Assembly: GCA_900471925.1 (NCBI GenBank) | Contig: UCGV01000025.1 | Location: 62,001-126,000, forward strand | Length of the DNA stretch: 64,000 nt | Source of the DNA: Hyphomicrobiales bacterium | GTDB taxonomy: Bacteria > Pseudomonadota > Alphaproteobacteria > Rhizobiales > Rhizobiaceae | Direction of reading: 5' to 3' | Shown: positions 17,861 to 26,420 of the stretch, piece after piece | How positions within the stretch are numbered: the first letter of the stretch is position 1 | Layout: every line of letters starts with the position of its first letter | Position numbers and translations under genes: made by a program | The notes under the pieces: generated by a model | Told to the model about the DNA's origin: nothing | Databases searched by the model: none | The model's input: only the letters and a program-made list of their open reading frames with translations

Positions 17861-17891
17861 AGGCCGCCCACCTGGTTGGGCGGCCTTTTTT
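17861..17891 (+). terminator. intrinsic terminator of the hydrolase gene
   Basis: A 10-bp perfect GC-rich stem (aggccgccca with tgggcggcct) has a 6-base loop and is followed by six T residues, 25 bases after the stop codon: a textbook rho-independent terminator. Confidence 0.9.
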
Positions 17892-18014
17892 GTTTGGCGC
17901 GGCAATACCGGGACTGTGACAAGCGGCAGGAACAACAGCAATTGCATCGATCCATTGACACACTCTTCAAAGCTGCACGAACATGGCACCGCTTGCGTTA
18001 TGAGGTGGCTTCAC

Positions 18015-18473
18015 ATGGCATCGTCGATATTCGAGTCCTGCAGACAGGCTATGCTGGGCCTTCCCCTATCGCTGATCTGGCGCGGATATGGGTCTGCGAT
18101 CTTTCTTGAATTCGGGCAGCTCGCGCCTGTCCAGCGGCGAGACGGCACGGACGGAAATCCGTCTGGCGAGTACACCATCATGATGGAGTGGAGTTGGCGC
18201 ATCGAGAGCCGCACATCGATCCTCGGCGGCAGCTGGAGCGATGAAGACGGTTGGGATGCGCTGTTCAAATCGCTGATCGGCCATACGGTGCAAGACATCG
18301 CGCTGTTTGGACGGCTTCCAGAATTGTCGATCTCGCTAAGCAACGAAGCCCATATAGCATCCTTCATGACCAGCGAGGGCCAACCAGCCTGGACGCTTCT
18401 GAAACGGTCCGACAACGATAGCCAAGGCCTCTCCCTTTCCGTCTCGGATGGCGTGTTGATTGCAGAACCATAG
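18015..18473 (+). CDS. unrecognised protein, immunity-like context
   Basis: This 152-residue cytosolic protein has no confident family. I start at the ATG at 18015, which has gaggtgg upstream; earlier Met codons overlap the terminator region. The body contains WRGYGSAIFLEFG, a beta-rich EWSWRIES segment and ISLSNEAHIASFMT, an alpha/beta pattern seen in small proteins beside polymorphic-toxin loci. It is the first of three closely spaced plus-strand genes. Function unknown; an immunity protein is only a suggestion from context. Confidence 0.55.
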   Translation: MASSIFESCRQAMLGLPLSLIWRGYGSAIFLEFGQLAPVQRRDGTDGNPSGEYTIMMEWSWRIESRTSILGGSWSDEDGWDALFKSLIGHTVQDIALFGRLPELSISLSNEAHIASFMTSEGQPAWTLLKRSDNDSQGLSLSVSDGVLIAEP

Positions 18474-18537
18474 GCGTTCTTGAGCCTACGGATAGTTATC
18501 CTTGACCGCTGAGTCAGTTGGAAAGTAGCCTCCGAGA

Positions 18538-19068
18538 ATGTTGATGATACGCAATCTCACCGGTCTTCCTCCCTACGGACCTCCCGCCCTCTCGTTCCCG
18601 GCGCCACATGCCTTTCGGGAAGGTTTTGTGCTGGAGTTCGCCAACGACAACGGAGAGGCTTGGGTCGCAAATTTTGCGATGCTTCGCCCGGATGGCTTCT
18701 GTACCGTCTATCAAGAGTTCGGTCCCCGAGCGGTCGTCATCGTGGCCGGTGGTGCGGGATACGTCCTTGATACCGAGAAGCGCAGACTTGTCCGCGAGAT
18801 TGATGGCCCTATCGATCAATGCTGGTACCAATCCGAGCTGCACGCCGTCGTTTTTTCGGATGGGTTGCGTTTTCAGTGCTTCGATGGACACCGAACACTA
18901 TGGCAAACTCCGCGTGTTTCGTGGGACGGCATACGAAACATCGAGCGCTCGGGCATGGTTGTATCCGCAGAGGCATACGATCCGTTCTCCGATAGTTGGT
19001 TTCCAATGCGACTGGACCTCAACGATGGGGAAATAGCGGGCGGGTCTTATCCTGCTCAAAACTCTTAA
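18538..19068 (+). CDS. unrecognised beta-rich protein
   Basis: The 176-residue protein has no signal peptide or membrane helix. It alternates short beta-type segments (EGFVLEFANDN, AVVIVAGGAGYVLD, LHAVVFSDGLRFQCF) and ends with a characteristic DLNDGEIAGGSYP motif. I recall similar conserved hypothetical proteins in scattered bacteria but no function. The gene follows the one at 18015 by 64 bases and precedes the carbamoyltransferase-like gene by 24 bases, so co-transcription is likely. Confidence 0.6.
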   Translation: MLMIRNLTGLPPYGPPALSFPAPHAFREGFVLEFANDNGEAWVANFAMLRPDGFCTVYQEFGPRAVVIVAGGAGYVLDTEKRRLVREIDGPIDQCWYQSELHAVVFSDGLRFQCFDGHRTLWQTPRVSWDGIRNIERSGMVVSAEAYDPFSDSWFPMRLDLNDGEIAGGSYPAQNS

Positions 19069-19092
19069 TACGAATTGATTTTGGAGCATCCA

Positions 19093-19974
19093 TTGCCTCA
19101 GCACTTTCTCGAATTTCATTCCCTGCCGGCCGATACCCTCCATTCGATCATCAAGCGCGCTTGCGACCTCGCCGGACATTGGGCTGACCGCACTATTCCG
19201 CAGACGCTATCCGGCAAGCGGGTTGGCCTCATCGTGGATGATTCAGGATGGCGAAATACGACAGCTATTGCACTCGGCGTGCAGGCGATGGGCGGCATTT
19301 GCGTCGAGGCTCCGGTTACGTTCAGCGGTGCCGAAGCCGTTGCCGATCTGGGCGGCTATCTCTCCAACTGGTTCGACCTGCTCGTCATCAGGACGAGAGA
19401 ACTTGCGAAACTGAAGGAGCTTGCATCCACGATCGATATACCCGTCATCAATGCGCGCACCCGATCAAACCACCCCTGCGAAACGCTGGGTGATCTCGCC
19501 TATGTGAGAAGCGTGCGCGGAACCCTGGAAGGACTGAAAGTCGTCGGCATCGCGCCGGATGCGAATATCTTGCGGTCGTGGGTCGAAGCCTCGAAAACCC
19601 TGCCGATCCAGGTGACGCAGGTTTATCCGCAGCCTTGGCATGTTACCGACCCGATGCTGCTCAATGCGAACTTCAGGGCGAGCAGCAATATAGAGGACGT
19701 GCTCGACGCCGATGTAATCATCACCGATTGCTGGCCGAAGGATGCGCAGGAGAGCGCGCTGCTTCCATATCAGGTATCATCAAGCCTTCTCGACAAGACA
19801 GGGGGGAATGCGATCTTCCTGCCATGCCCGCCGGTCAGCAGAGGCCAGGAAGTGACGGCCGATGCGATGCTGCATAAGGCGTGCCAGAGCTTACAGGCGA
19901 AGGCGTTCCTGCTGCATGCCCAGAACGCGCTCATGGAGTGGGGTACTCAGCGTCCCCAGGTTCCACGGTCGTGA
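19093..19974 (+). CDS. divergent aspartate/ornithine carbamoyltransferase homologue
   Basis: The 293-residue protein has the transcarbamylase fold: an N-terminal HFLEFHSLPADTLHSII helix, a second-domain RTRSNHPCETLGDL motif (usual HPCQxLADL) and FLPCPPVSRGQEVT (usual HCLPxHRGxEV). The carbamoyl-phosphate loop STRTR is replaced by GWRNTT, so the normal substrate may not be bound. I prefer the TTG at 19093, with ttggagc six bases upstream, over an earlier TTG at 19075. Neighbours are unknown and immunity-like genes, not arginine or pyrimidine genes. It may act on another carbamoyl or acyl donor or may have lost catalysis. Confidence 0.75.
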   Translation: MPQHFLEFHSLPADTLHSIIKRACDLAGHWADRTIPQTLSGKRVGLIVDDSGWRNTTAIALGVQAMGGICVEAPVTFSGAEAVADLGGYLSNWFDLLVIRTRELAKLKELASTIDIPVINARTRSNHPCETLGDLAYVRSVRGTLEGLKVVGIAPDANILRSWVEASKTLPIQVTQVYPQPWHVTDPMLLNANFRASSNIEDVLDADVIITDCWPKDAQESALLPYQVSSSLLDKTGGNAIFLPCPPVSRGQEVTADAMLHKACQSLQAKAFLLHAQNALMEWGTQRPQVPRS

Positions 19975-20009
19975 CTACAATGGGCTGAATGCGCGCCCTT
20001 CGAAGGCCC

Positions 20010-20429
20010 TTAATTGCCGCGGACGAAACTGTCGACGACCCAGTCCGAAAGATCGGCCCAACGCCCTTCGAACATTCCGTCATGCGACCAGAGCTGCACC
20101 GAGCCATCCGGCAGCAGGCAGTAATAATCGCTATTATCCTCACAAATGGGCAGCCAGTCGGCCGGAACGCCGGCTTGCCGCGCCTCTGCTATCACCACCA
20201 GAAGATTGGATCGCCCTTCCCGGTCGGCCGTGAGATAAAGAAGCTCTTTGCTCATCACCAGATTGCCGGCGTTTTGAACGAAATATCGGTAATCCGCAGA
20301 TAGATGAAAGCCGCTTTCGGCCTCCACATATCGAATGACCTCGTCGCTCGGAAGCGGAACCCGGGTTACGAATGCATCTTCATGGCTGCGCGCCAGATCG
20401 ACTGCCTCGCGAATTTTTGCCGTTGCCAT
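20010..20429 (-). CDS. SMI1/KNR4 (SUKH) family protein
   Basis: The 139-residue protein shows the SUKH fold pattern: PSDEVIRYVEAESGFHLSADYRYFVQNAGN (the helix-loop region typical of SMI1/KNR4) and later EDNSDYYCLLPDGSVQLW with a final WADLSDWVVDSF helix. Many bacterial SUKH proteins are immunity proteins that neutralise polymorphic nuclease or deaminase toxins. A ribosome site (aggagat) precedes the ATG. No toxin gene is adjacent, so it may be an orphan immunity gene or a solute-sensing relative. It sits in a run of similarly small, unrelated genes. Confidence 0.8.
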   Translation of the reverse strand: MATAKIREAVDLARSHEDAFVTRVPLPSDEVIRYVEAESGFHLSADYRYFVQNAGNLVMSKELLYLTADREGRSNLLVVIAEARQAGVPADWLPICEDNSDYYCLLPDGSVQLWSHDGMFEGRWADLSDWVVDSFVRGN

Positions 20430-20495
20430 CCCATCTCCTCTCCTGTCCGCCGGTTCCTCACGACATGCGACTGTCTCGGCCCGCCTGCCAATACC

Positions 20496-21014
20496 TCAAG
20501 CCCCGGCAGAATCCGCCCGATCAATCCGCATCAGGATTTCGTCGTAGAACACATCGCCGACCTTGAGCACCGCTTCATCAACAGCCCATTCCCGGAAACC
20601 GGCCCTGGCATAGAGGCGGCGTGCTGCCGCATTGCTCTCCACCACGGTCAGGCGAATGATCCGGCAGTGCTCGAAGGCATGGCCGGTCGCCGCATCGAGC
20701 AGCTGCCGTGACAGCCCCGTGCCACGAAAACCTGGGCGCACATACATGCCCCAGATCATGGCATTGTGCCGCGTCTTGGCACCCGGCCCGCGCGCTACCG
20801 CAATCACCCCGCCAAGCGCGCCGGTATCGGCGAAGCCGCCGAAAATAACGTTATTGTTGAGACGCTCGGCGAACCATTCGAGGCTGCGTTCGCGCTCATC
20901 CTCAAGATCCGCGCCGAATGCTTCCGGGTGATATTGCAGCCCCTCAAGGCGGATATCGCGAAAGGCGGCCGCATCCTCTTGGGATGAGAGCGGGCGGATG
21001 AGGAAATCTTGCAT
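20496..21014 (-). CDS. GNAT family N-acetyltransferase
   Basis: The 172-residue protein has the GNAT fold with FLIRPLSSQEDAAAFRDIR at the N-terminus and the acetyl-CoA loop GMYVRPGFRGTGLSRQLLD (R/Q-x-x-G-x-A/G type), followed by RLTVVESNAAARRLYARAGF. It should transfer an acetyl group from acetyl-CoA to a small molecule or protein; the acceptor is unknown. I use the ATG at 21014; a GTG at 21038 is the alternative start. Confidence 0.82.
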   Translation of the reverse strand: MQDFLIRPLSSQEDAAAFRDIRLEGLQYHPEAFGADLEDERERSLEWFAERLNNNVIFGGFADTGALGGVIAVARGPGAKTRHNAMIWGMYVRPGFRGTGLSRQLLDAATGHAFEHCRIIRLTVVESNAAARRLYARAGFREWAVDEAVLKVGDVFYDEILMRIDRADSAGA

Positions 21015-21111
21015 CGAGGTTCGGTCCAATCCAGTCACGCTCTTCGGCTAAGGCCAGATTGCAACAGGTACATGACATCAGCTTGCCGCCGCAAGGCACC
21101 ATCGCCAGCCG

Positions 21112-21651
21112 CTATTTCAGCAGCGATGGCCCCAGATGCGGGTCGCTATCCCAGTCCGCATTGAGCTGCAGCAAGGCATCCGCGCTCGAAAACGACTGCC
21201 TGCTACGTTGAAACGATGGCTCCGTGTGAAACCGGCTGAGCTTCCAAAGCTCGGTCATCAGCAATGCGAGAAGCTGCCGGCGCTTCACCCAGAGGGAAAG
21301 ATCGGGTGGCGTCTCCTCCGCCATCTCGGCTGAAAAAGTGCTGATCTCAAGGCGGATGATGTGCTGCCACCGCATATCAGGCGTCAGGGACAGGCGAGAG
21401 CCGCCCGGTTCGTCCTGCAGCGACACGGTTTCCGGCCGATTTTCCAGAATGGCGCGACACAGTATGATGAGTTCGAAGACCGGATCGGTAAAGACTTCGC
21501 TCACTCTGCAATGGGTGATCCCGCCGGAATGGAAGATCAGCAGATCGCACCATCCGTGGCGACGCTGAACGAGGCAGATCCCGAGTGAATCGCAGATTTC
21601 GGGTATCGTCTTTTCCATGCTTTCCATCTTCTGCCCGAGGCTTTTTTTCAC
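21112..21651 (-). CDS. unrecognised protein, co-translated with DUF1871-like gene
   Basis: A 179-residue cytosolic protein containing CDLLIFHSGGITHCRVSE, VFTDPVFELIILCRAILEN and the segment LQDEPGGSRLSL, a pattern found in small conserved hypothetical proteins of immunity-type loci. Its start codon overlaps the stop of the upstream gene by four bases (ATGA), so the two are translationally coupled. No catalytic motif is visible. Function unknown. Confidence 0.6.
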   Translation of the reverse strand: MKKSLGQKMESMEKTIPEICDSLGICLVQRRHGWCDLLIFHSGGITHCRVSEVFTDPVFELIILCRAILENRPETVSLQDEPGGSRLSLTPDMRWQHIIRLEISTFSAEMAEETPPDLSLWVKRRQLLALLMTELWKLSRFHTEPSFQRSRQSFSSADALLQLNADWDSDPHLGPSLLK

Positions 21652-21977
21652 GCATCGCCTGCTGCCCGGATGCGCTCATCCGCCAGGATGGCCTGCACGA
21701 CCGCCCGGGCTCTCGCCAATGTATCTGGCCGTCGCGCAAGCGACATCTGCTCGGTTTCCACATGTGCGAGATAATGGGCAACATCATCAGCCGACACGCC
21801 CTGGCGCAGCTGCGCTGTCGCGCTTTCGAGATAGCGGTCATATTCATCCTCGAAACCGCCGGCCGCCTCGTCACGCCAGTTCAATCCCTCCGGCATCATT
21901 CCGATCGGATCCCAGAGTGACCAGCCGATATCCCTCAGTCTCGCCAGATCCGTCTTTGAGAACACCGATGATGCCAT
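21648..21977 (-). CDS. DUF1871-like small protein
   Basis: The 109-residue protein carries DIGWSLWDPIGMMPEG, DEYDRYLESATAQL and DDVAHYLAHVETEQM, the arrangement of the DUF1871-type family (WDPIGL...DEYD), which often occurs among immunity genes of contact-dependent or polymorphic toxins. It is the first gene of a two-gene unit with a four-base overlap. Function is inferred only from family context. Confidence 0.65.
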   Translation of the reverse strand: MASSVFSKTDLARLRDIGWSLWDPIGMMPEGLNWRDEAAGGFEDEYDRYLESATAQLRQGVSADDVAHYLAHVETEQMSLARRPDTLARARAVVQAILADERIRAAGDA

Positions 21978-22126
21978 AACTCCCCCTCAACGGCGCCAAT
22001 ACCAAACGACGCATGGACAGCCGAAAGGCTGCCAAGGCCATCGGGCCACGTGGCAGCCGGAAGCTGAACCGCAGACCGGTTCAGGACCATGCTTTCGGCA
22101 CTATCGCTTCATCTCTTTAAAAAAAC

Positions 22127-22888
22127 CTACCGCTGATAAACCCGTCTCGCGGCATCCCCCAGAGCGCCCATTGCCGTCACATAGGGAATATTGCCGAAGC
22201 TGATGCGCGCCGCACCCAGCTCCGCCAGCCGCCCGGCGGGCGAGACGCCATCCATGACCATCACGTTGACCGGCAGCACGGAGCCTTCGGCAAGGCGGGC
22301 AATCAACGCATCATCCACGAGACCGGGAACGAAGAGGCTGGAGGCACCAGCCCCAGCATAGGCGCTCGCCCGCTCGATCGCTTCATCCACGTAATCGGCG
22401 GCTTCGTTGAAATGCTCGAAAAAGAGATCGGTGCGCGCGTTGATGAAGAGCGGCACACCCTTGCTGTCCGCCGCCTTGCGGATGGCGGCGATGCGCTCGG
22501 CCTGGCGCTCCCGGCTATAGAGGCCGGAACCCTTGACGACGCGGTCTTCGAAATTGATGCCGACCACACCGGTTTCCAGCAGGCGGGCGATGTTTTCGGC
22601 AAGCACCGTATCGTCCTCGCTATACCCACCCTCGAAATCCGCCGTCACGGGAATATCGACGGCAGCGGCGATGCGGCCGATGGCTTCGAGCGCGAGCGGC
22701 AGCGGCAGATCCTCGCCATCCTTGTAGCCGAGGCTTGCTGCGACCGCCCAGCTGCTGGTGGCGATTGCCGGCGCGCCTGCCGCGGCGATTGCCTTTGCGC
22801 TGCCGGCATCCCAGGCATTGAAGAGCTGCACCGGCTTGCCCTTGATGTGAAGTGCCGCGAACGCGCGGGCTTTTTCATTCCGGGTCAT
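22127..22888 (-). CDS. isocitrate lyase/PEP mutase family enzyme
   Basis: A 253-residue TIM-barrel protein of the isocitrate lyase/phosphoenolpyruvate mutase superfamily. Visible motifs are LFNAWDAGSAKAIAAAGAPAIATSS, VTADFEGGY (metal-binding DxE) and GINFEDR, with VPLFINARTD later. Such enzymes cleave or form a C-C or C-P bond next to a 2-oxo acid, as in 2-methylisocitrate lyase, but this short form cannot be assigned a substrate. I start at the ATG at 22888 (aaggatgatgtc upstream). It is the last gene of the SDR-MFS operon under the TetR regulator at 25233. Confidence 0.85.
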   Translation of the reverse strand: MTRNEKARAFAALHIKGKPVQLFNAWDAGSAKAIAAAGAPAIATSSWAVAASLGYKDGEDLPLPLALEAIGRIAAAVDIPVTADFEGGYSEDDTVLAENIARLLETGVVGINFEDRVVKGSGLYSRERQAERIAAIRKAADSKGVPLFINARTDLFFEHFNEAADYVDEAIERASAYAGAGASSLFVPGLVDDALIARLAEGSVLPVNVMVMDGVSPAGRLAELGAARISFGNIPYVTAMGALGDAARRVYQR

Positions 22889-22937
22889 GACATCATCCTT
22901 TCCGTGATTTCCTAGTGGATTGTATAGGGCGGCGTCC

Positions 22938-24119
22938 TCAGGCGGAGGCCGCCCTGCCCTCGGCATGGCCGGCTTTGGCAGCCTCGATACGCGCGCTCGC
23001 CATCTCGGCGAGAACGAGTGCGGCGACGATGAAGACGGCGCCGATATAGCCGAGGCTGTAGGCGCCGACGGCGGGAATGGCGAGCGCGCCAACCACGCCG
23101 GCGGCCGTGACACCGAGATAGGTGCCCGACGTATTCAGCCCGAGCACGACAGGGGCGGAATGGGCGGCAGCCGCCACCAGCCGGTGCTGCTGCGGCGCAA
23201 GCAGACCCCAGGCGACGGCACCCCAGACGGCGACCGCGATGGCACTCGTCCACAGATGGGCACTCGCCACAGGCAAGAGCGCCATGGTGAGCGCCAGCAC
23301 GATAAGACCGCCGACGATGACCTTGCGGTTGCCGATCGTATCCGAGAGACGGCCGGCAACGAGGTTCGCCACCATGCCGCTTGCACCCCAGAGCACCAGC
23401 ATGCCGCCGATCAGCAGCGAATTATGGGCCAGCACGCGGTCGAAGACGGCGGTGAAATAGGTGTAGCTGATGAAATGGCCGGTCTGGTAGACGAGGCCCG
23501 TCAGCAGCGTCAGCGCCACGCGGGAATCCTTGATGGGCGCCACGCGCTGGCCAAGCGTGATGACAGGCGGCAGTGGCAAATCGGCAAGCAGCGCCCAGAT
23601 GCCGATGCCGGAGACGGCGGCAAGTGCCGAGACGAAGACCATCGTCAGCCGCCAGTCACCAAAGCCGCCGATCATGGCGCCGACTGGCGTTCCCAATGCG
23701 GTGGAGGCCGTGAGCCCCGATATGACGACGGCGAGTGCAAAGCCGCGCTTTTCCGGCGCCACCATCATGGCCGCAGCCCCCGTTGCCGTCGGCGCAAACA
23801 TCGCCGCACCAAGGCCGGCCAGAACGCGCGTGGCGAGCGCGATGCCGAATGTGGGTGCGACAGCCGTTGCCAGATTGGCCACCACGAAGATCGCCAGGCT
23901 CATCAGCAGCAGCCGCTTGCGCGGCACATGGGCGGCAATCGCCGCCACGGTTGGTGCCAGCAGCGCGTAGGTAACGGCATAAACCGTCGTCACCTGTCCC
24001 GCCGCCCCGATCGGCACATCAAAACTGCGGGAAATCTCCGGCAGGATGCCCGCCATCACGAAACTGTCCGTTCCGAGCGCAAACATTCCCAGCGCCAGTA
24101 TCAGCAAACGCTTGTCCAT
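22938..24119 (-). CDS. MFS drug/metabolite efflux transporter (AraJ-like)
   Basis: A 393-residue 12-helix permease of the DHA1 branch. Typical marks are LALGMFALGTDSFVMAGILP in helix 1, the loop HVPRKRLLLMSLA and TALGTPVGAMIGGFGDWR in helix 5 (antiporter motif C-like). It would exchange protons for an exported small molecule at the inner membrane. It lies 67 bases downstream of the SDR gene and 49 upstream of the isocitrate-lyase-like gene, so the three form one operon. Confidence 0.88.
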   Translation of the reverse strand: MDKRLLILALGMFALGTDSFVMAGILPEISRSFDVPIGAAGQVTTVYAVTYALLAPTVAAIAAHVPRKRLLLMSLAIFVVANLATAVAPTFGIALATRVLAGLGAAMFAPTATGAAAMMVAPEKRGFALAVVISGLTASTALGTPVGAMIGGFGDWRLTMVFVSALAAVSGIGIWALLADLPLPPVITLGQRVAPIKDSRVALTLLTGLVYQTGHFISYTYFTAVFDRVLAHNSLLIGGMLVLWGASGMVANLVAGRLSDTIGNRKVIVGGLIVLALTMALLPVASAHLWTSAIAVAVWGAVAWGLLAPQQHRLVAAAAHSAPVVLGLNTSGTYLGVTAAGVVGALAIPAVGAYSLGYIGAVFIVAALVLAEMASARIEAAKAGHAEGRAASA

Positions 24120-24186
24120 GATGCTTTTCTCCTCAAGGAGCCAGGAGGGATGACGGCGCTGGCCGCCACCCCTGACGGCGCGGGCC

Positions 24187-25053
24187 TCAGGCCACCTTCA
24201 GCGTTTCAAGCGCCGCCATGCCGATGGCGCCGATCATGCCGCTCTGGATCGGGGCGACGGCGTCATTGACCGCATCGGCACCAAAACCATTGCCGACGAC
24301 GACACGTGCCGGGCGCTGGCCGGCAGGCGTTGCCGCAAGGCGGGCGATCTCTTCGGCCACATCATGCGGGTTGGGCGCATCAGGGCCGGCAAACAGGCCG
24401 GAGATGTAGGCATTGAAGGCCTTCGGCACTTCGGCGACCGCGCCATATTCATGCTCGCGGCTCGCATCCGCAGCGCCGATCTCCTCATAGAGGCCGGTCG
24501 GATAGGCGCTCGGCTGCACGAGAACCACATCGATGCCGAGCTGCGAAAGCTCGTAGCGATAGCTGTCCGTCATCGCATCCACGGCAAACTTGGTGGCGCC
24601 ATAGAGCCCGAGGAAGGGAATGGTGACGCGGCCGAGAATGGAGCCGATATTGATGACGAGGCCGGAACCGTTGCGGCGCAGCTGCGGCAGGGCCGCGCGC
24701 ATCACGCGCTGGATGCCGAGCACGTTGACATCGAACATGGCGCGGGTCTGCTCGGATGTGACAGCTTCCGAGACACCCTGGATCATGCGGCCGGCATTAT
24801 TGACCAGCACATCGAGCTTGCCGCCGGTCTTTTCGAACAGGCTCCTGAAGGCGGCATCGACGCTGGCGTCGTCGGTCACATCAAGCTCGATCAGCTCGAT
24901 ACCCTTTGCCTGCAGCTCGGCGGCGACGGCGGCGTGCTTGCCGGTAATGCCGCGCATCGTGCCGAAAACGCGGTGGCCGGCGGCCCTCAGGGTGAGCGCG
25001 GTATCCTTGCCGAAGCCGCTGGACGTGCCGGTAATGAGAACGATTTTAGACAT
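24187..25053 (-). CDS. short-chain dehydrogenase/reductase
   Basis: This 288-residue SDR has the Rossmann nucleotide loop TGTSSGFGKDTA (TGxxxGxG), NNAG at about 90 and the catalytic Ser-Tyr-Lys set (INIGSI; YGATK). Reduction or oxidation of a carbonyl or alcohol with NAD(P)H is expected. It is the first gene of the operon divergent from the TetR regulator at 25233, and the intergenic region holds two operator copies, so it is probably induced by the TetR ligand. Confidence 0.9.
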   Translation of the reverse strand: MSKIVLITGTSSGFGKDTALTLRAAGHRVFGTMRGITGKHAAVAAELQAKGIELIELDVTDDASVDAAFRSLFEKTGGKLDVLVNNAGRMIQGVSEAVTSEQTRAMFDVNVLGIQRVMRAALPQLRRNGSGLVINIGSILGRVTIPFLGLYGATKFAVDAMTDSYRYELSQLGIDVVLVQPSAYPTGLYEEIGAADASREHEYGAVAEVPKAFNAYISGLFAGPDAPNPHDVAEEIARLAATPAGQRPARVVVGNGFGADAVNDAVAPIQSGMIGAIGMAALETLKVA

Positions 25054-25131
25054 GGCGATCTTCTTTTCTGGCGGTGCCGGCCGTTGTCGAACGGTGCCCG
25101 GCGTGGGGGCTGTTTGGTCTCGTTCCGATTT

Positions 25132-25149
25132 ATTCAGTGAACGATGAAT
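25132..25149. promoter_or_regulatory. TetR operator copy 1
   Basis: ATTCA-N8-TGAAT (attcagtgaacgatgaat), flanked by AT pairs. It is the same motif as copy 2, 56 bases away. It lies on the side of the SDR operon and should mediate repression of that operon. Confidence 0.6.
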
Positions 25150-25187
25150 AATTGATGCCAGCGTTGATTTTCGCCGTCAACTGATTT

Positions 25188-25205
25188 ATTCAGTGATCAA
25201 TGAAT
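25188..25205. promoter_or_regulatory. TetR operator copy 2
   Basis: ATTCA-N8-TGAAT (attcagtgatcaatgaat); here the inner bases are also symmetric apart from one pair. It lies 28 bases before the TetR start codon, fitting autorepression. Confidence 0.65.
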
Positions 25206-25232
25206 ATTTTTCCAGACAGGCAGGAGGGTTGA

Positions 25233-25880
25233 ATGCCGAGAGGCCGCCCAAGAAAATTCGACCGTGAAAAGGCGCTGCAGGACGCCATGCTGGTCTTCTG
25301 GCGCAACGGCTATCACGCCGCCTCCATGCCGGATCTGACCGAGGCGATGGGCATAGACGTCAAAAGCCTCTACGCCGCCTTCGGCAACAAGGAACAGCTC
25401 TTCGTGGAGGCTGTGGGCCTCTACATGGTCGCCACCCAGAACGGCCTATGGGGCCATCTCGAAAAAGGTGACCCGGCCCGCGTCGGCCTGCGCAACATGT
25501 TCCGCTCCCTCACCGAAATCATGACCGACAGCGCCAACCACCCCGTCGGCTGCTGGACGACACTGGCGCTGGTGGATGAGGACATGCCGAGCCTGGTGGT
25601 GCGCGCCATCCGCAAGGCGAGAAGCGACTGGCTGGATGTGATCGGCGCCTGCCTCAGGGCCGCGAAGGACGCCGGCGAACTGCCCGACGGCGCCAACGTG
25701 GACAGCCTCACCCGCTTCTACGTGGCGATCGTCCAGGGCGTGGGCATCCAGGCCCATGACGGCGCGACGAAGGCGGAGCTGGATGCGCTGACCGAGGTGG
25801 CGATGGGGGCTTGGCCGGAGGTGGGGGCGGCGGATGAGGTGAAGGAGAAGGAGAAGGAGAAGGGTGAGATGCGGCACTGA
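25233..25880 (+). CDS. TetR family regulator
   Basis: The 215-residue regulator has a TetR DNA-binding domain (about 8-55; REKALQDAMLVFWRNGYHAASM, AMGIDVKSLYAAFGNKEQLF) and a TetR_C-type ligand domain. A gcaggagggttga ribosome site precedes the ATG. The last codons read KEKEKEKGEMRH from a four-fold GAAGGA hexamer repeat (25841-25863), a tract that could vary in copy number. It is divergent from the SDR-MFS-lyase operon; two copies of ATTCA-N8-TGAAT between them are its probable operators. Confidence 0.9.
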   Translation: MPRGRPRKFDREKALQDAMLVFWRNGYHAASMPDLTEAMGIDVKSLYAAFGNKEQLFVEAVGLYMVATQNGLWGHLEKGDPARVGLRNMFRSLTEIMTDSANHPVGCWTTLALVDEDMPSLVVRAIRKARSDWLDVIGACLRAAKDAGELPDGANVDSLTRFYVAIVQGVGIQAHDGATKAELDALTEVAMGAWPEVGAADEVKEKEKEKGEMRH

Positions 25881-25964
25881 TGGGGATGCGGTGGTGGATT
25901 TGCATTTATCGGAGCACTGATGCCGCATCAGTCGGTGTGAGGCGCCGTTGCAGCTGTCAATAAA

Positions 25965-26420
25965 CTAGCCGTCATCAATTGAGCCACCAACCACCCACTC
26001 AGCCACCGGCACCTCGCCCGTGCGGATATCCCGATACGCCGACCTGATGTTACTCAGCACAGCCTCATCATCCGTCTCGATCTCGTAGAACGCGCTGTCA
26101 ACCGCCCGGATGACCAGCCAAGCCTTGTCCGGCTCCGCAGGTGCAAAGCCCGCAAACTCTCCCCAGATCACCTGCCGCGTGCTCCCGGCCAGTGCAGCCA
26201 GTTCAGCGCCGGAGAGGTGCGCCTTGCTCTGCGCCATCAGCTCAAGCTGCTCGCCGCCCTCGCCTGTGGCCTCGAACCATTCATGCCCCGGTCTCGATGA
26301 CTGCACAGCCGATACCATCCAGTTTGCCTGCAGCGACCGGGGCGCGAGAAGGCGCAGCAGATCCTTGAGATCGACTGCAAGCACGTTTGCCTTGATATCG
26401 TAGACCCTAAGCCTTGCCAT
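25965..26420 (-). CDS. unrecognised protein, 151 aa
   Basis: This is a small cytosolic protein with an N-terminal LRVYDIKANVLAVDLKDLL helix region, a central QVIWGEFAGFAP segment and WLVIRAVDSAFYEIETDDEAV toward the end. The last pattern (a WL.IR..DSaFYEI core) recurs in small proteins of immunity-like loci, but no function is assigned. A short-spaced aaggggg precedes the ATG. It is on the same strand as the YcaO operon and lies 258 bases after it, so linkage to that operon is uncertain. Confidence 0.6.
   Translation of the reverse strand: MARLRVYDIKANVLAVDLKDLLRLLAPRSLQANWMVSAVQSSRPGHEWFEATGEGGEQLELMAQSKAHLSGAELAALAGSTRQVIWGEFAGFAPAEPDKAWLVIRAVDSAFYEIETDDEAVLSNIRSAYRDIRTGEVPVAEWVVGGSIDDG

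Noticed and set aside
22920..24269. Plus-strand frame of 449 codons opposite the MFS gene
   Set aside because: Antisense of a clear 12-helix transporter; charged low-complexity translation.
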